From contig NZ_RCIQ01000026.1 in NCBI RefSeq assembly GCF_004000255.1, positions 1 to 45,608 on the forward strand: DNA of 45,608 bases, in the 5' to 3' direction. Source of the stretch: Nioella ostreopsis. Lineage in GTDB: Bacteria > Pseudomonadota > Alphaproteobacteria > Rhodobacterales > Rhodobacteraceae. Position numbers and translations under genes: made by a program. Positions 35,911 to 43,926 of the stretch are shown piece after piece (positions within the stretch are counted from its first letter, which is position 1; each line of letters opens with the position of its first letter). Below the pieces are notes generated by a model, which made no database searches, was not told the DNA's origin, and worked only from the letters and a program-made list of their open reading frames with translations.

Positions 35911-36386
35911 AGCGGGTCTCCGGTTCCGATATCGCCACTGCGACCGGCAAAGATACGTCGCAGGATGCGGTGCGCGACAAGAAGAAGGGCAAGGAAGGCC
36001 GAGAGGTACAGCATGCCGTTTGACACCGGCAGCGTGACCGAGGAAGCGTTCCAGGTGCGCCCGACCGTCTGCCAGCCGATCCAGCACAGCTTCGCAGCCA
36101 CGCCGAGATAGACAAGATCGAGGATCGTGAAGATGATGCGTCGCACCATCGAGGGCAGCATCTCGGCCAGGAAGCCCATGCGCAGGTGCTTGTCCTGCCG
36201 TTCGACCTCGCCAATTCCGATCAGCGCCATCCAGACCCAGATCCAGCGCGCCGCCTCCTCGGTCCAGACCGGCCCGCGGAACAGGGGCGTTCGGCCGAGG
36301 ACCTGGATCATGACGATACCGATGAGAACGATAAACAGGATCGACGCCAGGATCCCCTCAAGGCTGTATTTCGGACGCTGCGGCAC
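35907..36386 (-). CDS. siaQ: TRAP transporter small permease, probable sialic acid
   Basis: 159 residues from a GTG at 36386 ([20 protein letters not shown]), chosen because AGGCAGGA stands about ten bases upstream and the upstream ORF extension is not conserved-looking. Four hydrophobic segments: [46 protein letters not shown] and [16 protein letters not shown]. The DctQ signatures are [13 protein letters not shown] and [10 protein letters not shown]. It pairs with the large permease. It overlaps siaM by ATGA and follows siaP after 70 bases. Confidence 0.88.
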   Translation of the reverse strand: MPQRPKYSLEGILASILFIVLIGIVMIQVLGRTPLFRGPVWTEEAARWIWVWMALIGIGEVERQDKHLRMGFLAEMLPSMVRRIIFTILDLVYLGVAAKLCWIGWQTVGRTWNASSVTLPVSNGMLYLSAFLALLLVAHRILRRIFAGRSGDIGTGDPL

Positions 36387-36456
36387 GCGGGATTCCTGCC
36401 TTGGAGTAACGGAAAACGGCCGCGCGCTAATGGGCAGCGCGCGGCTATGAGGGCAA

Positions 36457-37422
36457 TCAGCGATCGCCGCGGATGCGCGCGATGGCACCTTCGCCGAACT
36501 GCGCTTCAAGCTCTTCGTAGTAGGGCTGCATCGCCGCACGGAACGGCGCGAGGTCGGGCTGCGTCACGCTCAGCCCCCGGCCTTCGAACGTGGCCAGAAG
36601 CTCTGCCTCGGCCTCTACGGTGCGGCTGTCGTTGACATCGCCGCCCGCTTCGACCGCCGCCATGACCCAGCCCTGCTCTTCTTCGCTCAGGCTCGTCCAC
36701 AGGTCGTCCGAGATCATCATGGCGATAGAGGCGATGAAGTGGTTGGTGATCGCGATATGGCTCTGCACCTCGTCGAAGCGCATGGCCTCGATCGTCGGCA
36801 GCGGGTTTTCCTGCGCATCGACCTGGTTGGTCTGCAGCGCAAGGTAGACCTCGGCGAAGGCCACTGGCGCGGGGGTCGCGCCCACGTTCTGGGCATAGGC
36901 GATGAGGAAGGGCACGTTTGGCGTGCGCATTCTCAGGCCTTCCATGTCGGCCATGCTCTCGATGGCCCGGTTCGAGGTGGTCTGACGCGTCCCGTAATAC
37001 CACAGGTCCAGCATCCGGATGCCCTGGGCTATGAAGGCGGCGTCCATCTCCTGGCCCCAGGGGCCGTTCACGATCTCTTGCAGATGGCCGAAATCATCCG
37101 CCACGTAGGGCGCGCCGATCAGGTTCAGCTCGGGGATCACGTAGCTCATGTCGGGATAGCCGGTTGTGACCATGTCGAGCTCGCCCGCCTGCACCTGCGC
37201 GACCATCGCCCGGAAGTCGCCAAGCTGCGACGAGGGGAAGATCGTCAGCGTCATCTCTCCGCCCGACACTTCGGCCAGGGTTTCGCCCATGGCCTGAAGG
37301 CCGGCATAGAGGTTCGACACCTCATTATCCTGCGTGCCAACCGTCAGCTCCCGTTCGGCAAGCGCAGGCGCGGCCAGTGCCAGGCTGGCGGCGCAGGTCA
37401 TCAGGAATGTCTTGAGTTTCAT
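36457..37422 (-). CDS. siaP: TRAP transporter periplasmic binding protein, probable sialic acid
   Basis: 321 residues. Sec signal MKLKTFLMTCAASLALAAPALA. The DctP fold shows GDFRAMVAQVQAGELDMVTT, the substrate-carboxylate Arg region MADMEGLRMRTPN, and the Asn-containing AEVYLALQTNQVDAQENPLP. These are the usual binding determinants. It captures substrate in the periplasm for SiaQM. A strong GGGAGGA ribosome site precedes the ATG. It lies 61 bases after nanR on the same strand, so regulator and transporter are probably one transcript. Confidence 0.92.
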   Translation of the reverse strand: MKLKTFLMTCAASLALAAPALAERELTVGTQDNEVSNLYAGLQAMGETLAEVSGGEMTLTIFPSSQLGDFRAMVAQVQAGELDMVTTGYPDMSYVIPELNLIGAPYVADDFGHLQEIVNGPWGQEMDAAFIAQGIRMLDLWYYGTRQTTSNRAIESMADMEGLRMRTPNVPFLIAYAQNVGATPAPVAFAEVYLALQTNQVDAQENPLPTIEAMRFDEVQSHIAITNHFIASIAMMISDDLWTSLSEEEQGWVMAAVEAGGDVNDSRTVEAEAELLATFEGRGLSVTQPDLAPFRAAMQPYYEELEAQFGEGAIARIRGDR

Positions 37423-37483
37423 TGGATCCTCCCTTTTTGAGTTGTGTCTTGTCGTCTGTCTGTCCTCTGCCTCTCCGGCCCGG

Positions 37484-38233
37484 TCACGCTGGCGCCGAGG
37501 CCAGCGCGGCCGCCTTCAGGCGGTTGCGATATGCCCGTGCGAGGTGCTTATCCATCACGTCGACGGCGGTTGCGGCGTCACCATCAAGAACGGCGGCAAG
37601 GATGAGGCGGTGTTCGTCATGGGCGATCCGGTCGTGGCGCTCGGCATCGTCATGCGCGGGGCGCTGCGCGATCAGCTGGCTGACGAACATGTCATGCAGG
37701 CTGAGGATCACGGGGTTGCCCACGACCGAGACGAGCGCTCGATGAAAGGCGATGTCGGTTTCCACGAATTCGGGGGTTCCGATGGCCTTGGCGTTGACGT
37801 CGAGGGCCTGCTGAAGCTTGCTGAGGGCCACCGCGTCGGCGCGGATCGCGGCTTCGCGCGCGGCGCCCATCTCGATGAACTGGCGCATCTGTTCCAGGTG
37901 AGCGCCCGCCTCGGCGTCACCGAGGATTTCGAGGATAAGGTCACCGGCATTGCGCAGGATATCGTCGAGCGAGGGGCGCGCCGCGCGGGGGCGATGACCC
38001 GCATGCGCCGTGGCGTAGCCCTGCATCTGCAACTGGGTAAGCGCCTCGCGCACGGTGGGGCGGGAGGCGCCGAACCGCTCGCAAAGCGCACGCTCGGTCG
38101 GCAGCGTTGCCCCAACCGGCAGAACACCGGTCTTGATCTCCTCCACCAGCGCCTCGGCAATCATGTCGCTGCTGCGGCGCAGGGCCGTGTTCGCGGCGTC
38201 GATCTCGTCGATTGGTGTGGCGGCTGCCGTCAT
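37484..38233 (-). CDS. nanR: GntR/FadR-type regulator of the sialic acid cluster
   Basis: 249 residues. The winged helix-turn-helix at 24-85 contains LPVGATLPTERALCERFGAS and RPTVREALTQLQMQGYATAH. The FCD effector-binding domain (100-235) has the metal/ligand His and Asp residues in ETDIAFHRALVSVVGN, HDEHRLILAAVLDGD and VMDKHLARAYRN. It is the first gene of the minus-strand operon and divergent from nanA. A TGGT-AAT-ACCA palindrome in the shared promoter region is its probable operator. The gene name is by analogy with other nan clusters. Confidence 0.82.
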   Translation of the reverse strand: MTAAATPIDEIDAANTALRRSSDMIAEALVEEIKTGVLPVGATLPTERALCERFGASRPTVREALTQLQMQGYATAHAGHRPRAARPSLDDILRNAGDLILEILGDAEAGAHLEQMRQFIEMGAAREAAIRADAVALSKLQQALDVNAKAIGTPEFVETDIAFHRALVSVVGNPVILSLHDMFVSQLIAQRPAHDDAERHDRIAHDEHRLILAAVLDGDAATAVDVMDKHLARAYRNRLKAAALASAPA

Positions 38234-38277
38234 GCGGGACGTGCTCCCCGGGAGGATGGTGGCAATGTTGGGGAGAT

Positions 38278-38306
38278 TCAGTAGGGCCGGACAAGAACAT
38301 TGTCAA
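38278..38306 (-). promoter_or_regulatory. Promoter for the nanR-siaPQM-nanEK operon
   Basis: On the minus strand a perfect TTGACA (38306-38301) is followed after 17 bases by TACTGA (38283-38278). The start of nanR is 45 bases further on. This is a good sigma-70-like match. Confidence 0.65.
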
Positions 38307-38315
38307 ACCAAAGTT

Positions 38316-38344
38316 TTGAATCTGGACATTTTTGGTAATACCAT
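38316..38344 (+). promoter_or_regulatory. Promoter and FadR-type operator for nanA
   Basis: TTGAAT (38316-38321), 17 bases and TACCAT (38339-38344) form a plausible promoter. The palindrome TGGTAATACCA at 38333-38343 matches the TGGT-NNN-ACCA operator of the FadR subfamily. It overlaps the -10 box, so binding by the regulator would block nanA transcription. It lies 42 bases before the nanA ATG. Confidence 0.65.
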
Positions 38345-38385
38345 ATAGCAATCATGGCAAGAACCTATGCAATGCGAGGCCCTGC

Positions 38386-39291
38386 ATGACGAAGCCGCTG
38401 GCGGGTATGTACGCTGCCCTGATGACCGGAATGGATGACGAAGGTGCGTTCGACGCGGGACGCCAGTCGATGCTGACCGCCCATGTTCTAACCCAAGGGC
38501 TATCGGGCCTGTATGTGGGGGGCAGCAGCGGCGAGTCGGGTCTGCTCGAGGTCGATGAACTGGCCGCGCAGCAGGAGGTCGTCCGCCGCGACGCCGAGGG
38601 CAGCGGGGCGACCCTGATCGCCCATGTGGGCGCCCCGTCGCTTGCAGGGTCGCTGCAGCTCGCGCGACAGGCCGAACGGCTCGGATATCACGGGCTGTCG
38701 GCCCTGCCGCCGCATTCCTACCCGTTCAGCGATGGCGAGATCCTCGCCTATTACAAGGCGCTCGCATCGTCGACCGCGCTGCCGCTGATCGTTTATGAGG
38801 TGCCGATCCGCACCGGGCGCCCGCTGCCGCTGGAGCTGCTGGTAGCCATCCTGGATCTGCCGGGTGTCGCCGGGATCAAGTTCACTTCCACCGATCTGTT
38901 CAAGCTGACGCTTCTGCGCCGCGCCCGGCCCGACAGAACCTATTTCTTCGGGTTCGACGAGATCTTCCTGTCAGGCGCCGCCCTGGGCGCGGACGGGGGA
39001 ATCGGCACCACCTACAACCTGCTCGGCCGGCTTTACATGGCGCTGCATGGGGCGATTGCCGCGGGTGACCTGCCGCGCGCTCAGGAATTGCAGGCGGTCT
39101 CGGCGGAATTCGTGGAAGCCTTGCTGGAGGTGGGCGTGCTGCCCGGCATGAAATCCGCTTTCACCGCACTGGGGATGGATTGCGGACCGACGCGCGCGCC
39201 TCTTGCCGCGCGCATGCCCGACACCGATGTGCGCATGGCAGAGCTGTTGAAACGCCCCACGATCGCCCCCTGGCTGGGGGCGTCCACCTAG
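38386..39291 (+). CDS. nanA: N-acetylneuraminate lyase
   Basis: 301 residues from the ATG at 38386 (MTKPLAGMYAALMTGMDDEG). A DapA-family TIM barrel: the substrate loop is YVGGSSGESGLLEVDE, the active-site Tyr is in LIVYEVPIRTG, and the Schiff-base Lys is in GVAGIKFTSTDLFK. FFGFDEIFLSGAALGADGGI and GTTYNLLG are typical of the sialate lyase branch. It splits N-acetylneuraminate into ManNAc and pyruvate. Its divergent position to nanR and the operon carrying NanE and NanK define the pathway. The stop codon lies 13 bases from the IS110 transposase end. Confidence 0.92.
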   Translation: MTKPLAGMYAALMTGMDDEGAFDAGRQSMLTAHVLTQGLSGLYVGGSSGESGLLEVDELAAQQEVVRRDAEGSGATLIAHVGAPSLAGSLQLARQAERLGYHGLSALPPHSYPFSDGEILAYYKALASSTALPLIVYEVPIRTGRPLPLELLVAILDLPGVAGIKFTSTDLFKLTLLRRARPDRTYFFGFDEIFLSGAALGADGGIGTTYNLLGRLYMALHGAIAAGDLPRAQELQAVSAEFVEALLEVGVLPGMKSAFTALGMDCGPTRAPLAARMPDTDVRMAELLKRPTIAPWLGAST

Positions 39292-40192
39292 CAACTGTAT
39301 CTGTCAGGCTTCCGCGGCTGTCCATTTCTGACCGCTTTTGCACAGGGCTTTCGCGATGGTAGCGAGCTTTCTGGCGACGGCGGTGATGATGACCTTGTGC
39401 GGTTTTCCAGCCTTGCGGAGGCGATCTGCGAAGGCTTTCATGATTGCGTTGTGATATGCCGCAACCAGTGCCGCTTGGAACATCACGTGTCGCAGGGCAC
39501 GGCGACCTCCAGCTATGGCTCGTTTCCCGCGAAGGGTTCCACTGTCGCGCGCGACCGGGGCTAAACCAGTGAGTGCGGCAGCTTGTTCACCGGTGATAAT
39601 GCCGATCTCGGGCATTTCGGCGATCAGCATTGTGCTGGCAACCGGGCCGATTCCCGGGATCGAACGGAGAATACCTGCGGTCTCCGACAGGCGATCATCG
39701 CTCGCGATGGCCCGGGTTATCCGGTCCTCCAGTTCCTTGATCATGCTGTCGATCCGGTGCTTCAGCTCGGTGTCGATATCCTCGAACATCGCGGCGGTGC
39801 CGAGTTTCTGGTGCGCCCGGATTTGGGCCAGAAGCCGTTTGCGCATTTCGACCAGCTGGGCTCGCTTCGACGCCAAGGCTCTGAGAAGGCGCAGTTTTTC
39901 CGAAGGAAGACTGCGGCCTGCCTCAGGCCGGAATGCGAAGAAGCGGGCGATGAGTTCCGCATCGATCCGGTCTGTCTTGGCGCGGGTGCCCCGGCTCTGC
40001 GCAAAGGCCTTCACCTGAGCTGTGGGCACCTGCCGGGCTGTAACGCCTTCTGCTTCCAGAAGTGCCCAAAGCTGCCATTCCTGACCGCCCGTCGATTCAA
40101 AGCAGACCACGGCATCTCTGTTCCGGGCAAGATCCGCTACTGTAGCGTGACCGACCGGAGCGTTGGGCACTCTGCAATGATGCCCGTCGGGT

Positions 40193-40200
40193 AGGCAATG
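40193..40200. repeat. 8-bp target duplication of the IS256 element, left copy
   Basis: AGGCAATG here and again at 41594-41601, immediately outside the ends of the IS256 element. Eight bases is the usual duplication for this family. Confidence 0.9.
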
Positions 40201-41593
40201 GGTCGTGTCGCGAATGCTGTGGAAATTCCCTAGCGGCGCGCTCCGGGCATGTGATGGATCGATGTTTTAGGCTGCGAGGTCAAGGGGCATGGGTTCGAGA
40301 GGCTTAGAGAGGGTCTCCCAGCCGTCGACCTTGCGCATCTGGATCTGGCCTGAGGCCAGCAGAGCCCAGAGGAGCATCGGCACGGTCTTGGCGCAGGGCA
40401 ACACGGTCTGTGTCTTGATACGGCGACGGAACTCCTCGTTGAGGCGCTCGATGGCGTTGGTGGTACGGGCGGATTTCCATTGCGAGGGATCAAGGCGGGC
40501 GAAGGTGAAGAGCCGGTCGCCAGCCTCCTCCAGGCTATCGGCGACGGCCCTGCACTTCAGGCGCCACTTGCGGAGAAATGCCCTGCGCCTTTTCTCGATC
40601 TCGACTGCGGTGTCGGCATAGATCATGTCCCGGTAGTCTTCGGTCAGCTCGTCGTGGATGTGCTTCGGGGCATGGGCCAGAAGGTTACGGCGCTTGTGAA
40701 CCGTGCAGCGCTGGATCGGCAGATCATCGCCCCACAACCCCACGAGCGCAGCCTCCAGCCCCGGGGCGCCATCGACAATCACGAATTCGGGCCGTTTCAG
40801 GCCGCGGGCATCAAGATCGTCGAGGAACTGGCGCCACGCGGCGGTGCTCTCCCCGCCCATATTCTTGATGGAAAGCAGCACCTTCTGACCGTCGCGGCGC
40901 ACACCGATGGCGGCCAGCACTGAGATGTTCGTCGCCTTCTTATCGATGCGGGTCTTGATCACGGTACCATCGAGAATGAGCCGGACGATGTCCTCATCGG
41001 CGAGGCTGCGGGCGCACCACGCATCCCAGTCCGTCTCCACCTTGCGCCAGGCCCGGCTGACCACGTCCTTGCTCACAGCGCCCTCGAACAGCCCGAACAA
41101 CGCTCGCTTGACGCGCCGGGTGTTGGTGCCGGAGAGATAGACCGCGGCGATCAAGGCCTCGGCCTTCTTGGTCAAGCGCTGGTATCGGGGCAGCGCCTTC
41201 GACCGCCATTCCGTCAGCCTTCCCGTTTCGTCCTCAATCCGGGCGCGCGGCACCCGCACCGTCTCGGTCCCGAAAGTGCCGGTCAGCTGCCGTTCCCGGT
41301 GTCCGTGGCGATAGCCTTTCGTCGCGCCGGTGCCCCGGCTGTAGCGCAGGCGGCCGAGAAAGTCGGCCAGTTCCTCCTCGAACACAGCCTCGATGGTCGC
41401 GCGGATGTTCATCCGCAACCGCTCCTCGATCGGGTCGAACCCGGCCTCATGGGCCAGTAGCGCAAAGCTCGAAGTATCAGTAATCTGGTTCATGGCGTGA
41501 TCTCCCTGGCGGTTGCTGCCGCCGGTTAGGTGGGTGTTGGTTCACCCGGAGATTACGCCGCCTTCAAATTTCCACCATCTCCGAGACACGACC
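40201..41593 (-). mobile_element. IS256-family insertion sequence, 1393 bp
   Basis: The ends read GGTCGTGTCGCGAATGCTGT (left) and, outward on the other strand, GGTCGTGTCTCGGAGATGGT (right). They share the first nine bases and more beyond. The element is flanked by AGGCAATG on both sides. It carries one complete transposase. Confidence 0.93.
40267..41493 (-). CDS. IS256-family (mutator) transposase, first copy
   Basis: 408 residues with no defect. The DDE residues lie in VRLILDGTVIKTRIDKKATN (first Asp), FVIVDGAPGLEAALVGLWG (second Asp) and the NAIERLNEEFRRRIKTQ region (Glu). The mutator signature QRCTVHKRRNLLAHAPKHIH is present. It starts MNQITDTSSFALLAHEAGFD. It should be able to move its own element. 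Confidence 0.93.
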   Translation of the reverse strand: MNQITDTSSFALLAHEAGFDPIEERLRMNIRATIEAVFEEELADFLGRLRYSRGTGATKGYRHGHRERQLTGTFGTETVRVPRARIEDETGRLTEWRSKALPRYQRLTKKAEALIAAVYLSGTNTRRVKRALFGLFEGAVSKDVVSRAWRKVETDWDAWCARSLADEDIVRLILDGTVIKTRIDKKATNISVLAAIGVRRDGQKVLLSIKNMGGESTAAWRQFLDDLDARGLKRPEFVIVDGAPGLEAALVGLWGDDLPIQRCTVHKRRNLLAHAPKHIHDELTEDYRDMIYADTAVEIEKRRRAFLRKWRLKCRAVADSLEEAGDRLFTFARLDPSQWKSARTTNAIERLNEEFRRRIKTQTVLPCAKTVPMLLWALLASGQIQMRKVDGWETLSKPLEPMPLDLAA

Positions 41594-41601
41594 AGGCAAT
41601 G
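41594..41601. repeat. 8-bp target duplication of the IS256 element, right copy
   Basis: AGGCAATG, identical to 40193-40200. Confidence 0.9.
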
Positions 41602-41859
41602 AAGGTCCAGCCAGTCGCGGCTGACGTCTATCCCGATAACGCGGCCATGTGATAGTATGTCCATGCTCTCTTCCTTCTGGTGCGCGGTCCTGCAAGGCCG
41701 CAATCAACTGTTCGAGACGATGAAGAGAGGCGGTGCCGACAGGCTAAGAAACGTGGTCATGCCACAAGGGTCAGACGTCGTGCACCACCCCGCCATCGGC
41801 CCTGGCCGGGGCCGGTGACGGGGACAGTATAGCAAAACCCAGATATAGAAGGGTCAGGA

Positions 41860-42620
41860 TTAATAACCAGTAGATGACGACGGCTGCGAGCGCGATGGCC
41901 GAGAGGAAGACCTTGGGACACCTGTCTTAGCGGGTCGCCACGCGTCTCCAGTCTTTGAGCCTGCCGAACATGATCTCAATGCGGTTGCGACGTTTGTAGC
42001 GGCGCTTGTCCATTGCCCGACAGGGAATTGCGCAGCAATGTCCCGAGAGGGGTATTTCACGATCGTCTTGCGCTGTTTTCGTCCAGGGATGCAGGCGCGT
42101 ATCCCTTTGTCTTTCAACGCATCTCTGAACCAGTCGGCGTCGTAGCCTCGGTCTCCGAGCAGCCATTCGACCTTTGGCAAACCGCCCAGCAATGCCCGTG
42201 CGCCGATATAGTCACTGACCTGTCCGGCGGTGACGAAGAGGTCGAGCGGTCGTCCCTGGCTGTCGCAAATGGCGTGAAGCTTGGTGTTCATACCAACTTT
42301 GGTCTGGCCAATCAGGCGACCGCGCCCCCCTTTTTAGCGGCCATGCTGGTCGCTGTTCGATGTACCTTCAGGTAGGTCGCGTCGATCATGACTGTCTTCT
42401 GTTCGCCGTGCTCGGCAGCCAGCCCCACCATCATCCGCGCGAATATGCCCTTTTCGCTCCAGCGCTTCCAACGGCTATAAAGCGTCTTGTGTGGGCCATA
42501 GGCTTCGGGAGCATCGCGCTACCTTAACCCATTGCGGTTGATGAAAATGATCCCGCTCAGAATCCGCCTGTCGTCGACTCTTGGCTTACCGTGCGACTTT
42601 GGAAAGTAGGGTTTCAGACG
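41860..42620 (-). pseudogene. IS5-family (IS427-like) transposase, degraded
   Basis: Reading from 42620: RLKPYFPKSHGKPRVDDRRI, IIFINRNGLR, a TAG where Trp is expected, DAPEAYGPHKTLYSRWKRW, and MIDATYLKVHRTATSMAAKK. At G-GGG-GGC (42324-42330) a -1 step continues into GRLIGQTKVGMNTKLHAICD, the usual two-frame layout of this group. Further on, an extra stretch of about 40 bases after TIVKY shifts the frame before KRRYKRRNRIEIMFGRLKDW, and a TAA follows VATR. The N-terminus is cut at the IS256 end near 42621. It is inactive. Confidence 0.8.
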
Positions 42621-42687
42621 GGTAGTGTCCCGTGAAGTGGTGTAGGAACTGGCGTCCAACTGCTTCTTCATAGCTGGTGTCGTTCGT

Positions 42688-43884
42688 TCACTGAGCGGCG
42701 ATCATCGTCGCCGCATCTTGATCGTTGCACATGGCGGTCAGTTTTTCCACCGGCATGTAGCGGCGCGAGACGGCCCACTCATCGTTCTGCTCGAGCATGA
42801 GCGCGCCGACGAGGCGGATTACGGCCTCGCGGTTCGGGAAGATCCCGATCACGTTGGTCCGCCGCTTGATCTCATTGTTGAGGCGCTCCAGCGGGTTTGT
42901 GCTGTGCAACTTCGAGCGCAGGCTCTCGTCGAAAGCCATAGAGGCGAGAACGTCGTGTTCGGCCTCGTCCATCAACTCGGCCACGTCTCGGAACCGCTCC
43001 CGCAGGTTGTCAGCCACCTCGCGCCAGCGGACATGGGCCTGGTCGCGCTCCTTCTCGGCGAAAACGGTCTTCACCACGGCGCTGACCACGGGCTTGTGGG
43101 CCTTGTTCACCAGGGCGAGCAGGTTGCGCTGAAAATGCACCCGGCAACGCTGCCATCCGGCCCCCAGGACCTTGCGCGCGGCGGCTTTCAAGCCCTCGTG
43201 GGCGTCGCTGATCACCATCTGCACGCCACGCAGGCCGCGTCGCGTCAGAGAGCGAAGGAAGTCGGACCAGAACGTCTCGGCCTCCGAGGGCAGAACCGTG
43301 ATCCCGAGGATCTCCCGGCGTCCGTCGGTGTTGACCGCGACGGCCACTATCACCGCCATCGAGACGATGCGTCCGCACTCACGCAGCTTCACGTAGGTGG
43401 CGTCGAGCCAAAGGAAGGGCCAGTCGCCCTCAATGGGGCGGTTCAGGAATGTTTGCACCCGCTCGTCGATGTCCTCGCAAAGCCGCGAGACCTGGCTCTT
43501 CGAGGTCCCTGTCAGCCCCAGGGCACGCACCAGGTCGTCGACAGCCCGCGTAGAGACGCCCTGGATGTAGGCTTCTTGGATCACGGCCATTAGCGCCTTC
43601 TCGGCCGTCCGGCGGGGTTCCAGAAAGGTGGGGAAGTAACTCCCCTTGCGCAGCTTGGGGATGTTCAGGCCGATGGTGCCCGCCCGGGTATCCCATTGGC
43701 GCGGCCGGTAGCCGTTGCGCTGGTTCTCCCGGTCCGGGCTGCGCTCGCCATGCCCCGCGCCGCAGACAGCAGCCACCTCAATATCCATCAGCCGCTGCGC
43801 GGCGTCATGGACCAGCTCATGCAGAAAATCCGTGTCATCGCTCTTGGCGATCATGCCCGGAAGGTCGATCATGGTCTCGGTCAT
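42688..43884 (-). CDS. IS256-family transposase, second and distinct copy
   Basis: 398 residues from the ATG at 43884 (MTETMIDLPGMIAKSDDTDF) with AAGGAG upstream; an ATG at 43905 is also open. The catalytic regions are FLWLDATYVKLRECGRIVSM, MVISDAHEGLKAAARKVLGA, WQRCRVHFQRNLLALVNKAH and HSTNPLERLNNEIKRRTNVI. It differs clearly from the copy at 40267. Its outer left end seems to be near 42621 (GGTAGTGTCCCGTGAAG), inside the IS5 relic. No matching right end is seen, because the IS110 copy begins only some 20 bases beyond the gene. The gene itself is intact. Confidence 0.9.
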   Translation of the reverse strand: MTETMIDLPGMIAKSDDTDFLHELVHDAAQRLMDIEVAAVCGAGHGERSPDRENQRNGYRPRQWDTRAGTIGLNIPKLRKGSYFPTFLEPRRTAEKALMAVIQEAYIQGVSTRAVDDLVRALGLTGTSKSQVSRLCEDIDERVQTFLNRPIEGDWPFLWLDATYVKLRECGRIVSMAVIVAVAVNTDGRREILGITVLPSEAETFWSDFLRSLTRRGLRGVQMVISDAHEGLKAAARKVLGAGWQRCRVHFQRNLLALVNKAHKPVVSAVVKTVFAEKERDQAHVRWREVADNLRERFRDVAELMDEAEHDVLASMAFDESLRSKLHSTNPLERLNNEIKRRTNVIGIFPNREAVIRLVGALMLEQNDEWAVSRRYMPVEKLTAMCNDQDAATMIAAQ

Positions 43885-43926
43885 CGTGCTCTCCTTCGTT
43901 GTCATCGGTCTTTGAACAACCTCAGA

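Larger units (their letters stand above)
39304..41664 (-). pseudogene. IS110-family transposase split by an IS256 element
   Basis: The N-terminal piece (41664 down to 41594) reads MDILSHGRVIGIDVSRDWLD, then LHC. The C-terminal piece (40192 down to 39304) continues PDGHHCRVPNAPVGHATVAD, with FESTGGQEWQL and KTDRIDAELIARFF. The Pip-like region is GILRSIPGIGPVASTMLIAE, with TGLAPVARDSGTLRGKRAIA after it. Removing the IS256 and one copy of the 8-base duplication restores a 319-residue frame. The enzyme would be intact without the insertion. Part of a nest of ISs downstream of nanA. Confidence 0.9.

Noticed and set aside
33953-36214. 753-codon open frame on the minus strand as one protein
   Set aside because: Only its last 228 codons are a real gene (nanE). 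The upstream part is a shadow of siaM, which is in another frame with proper membrane segments.
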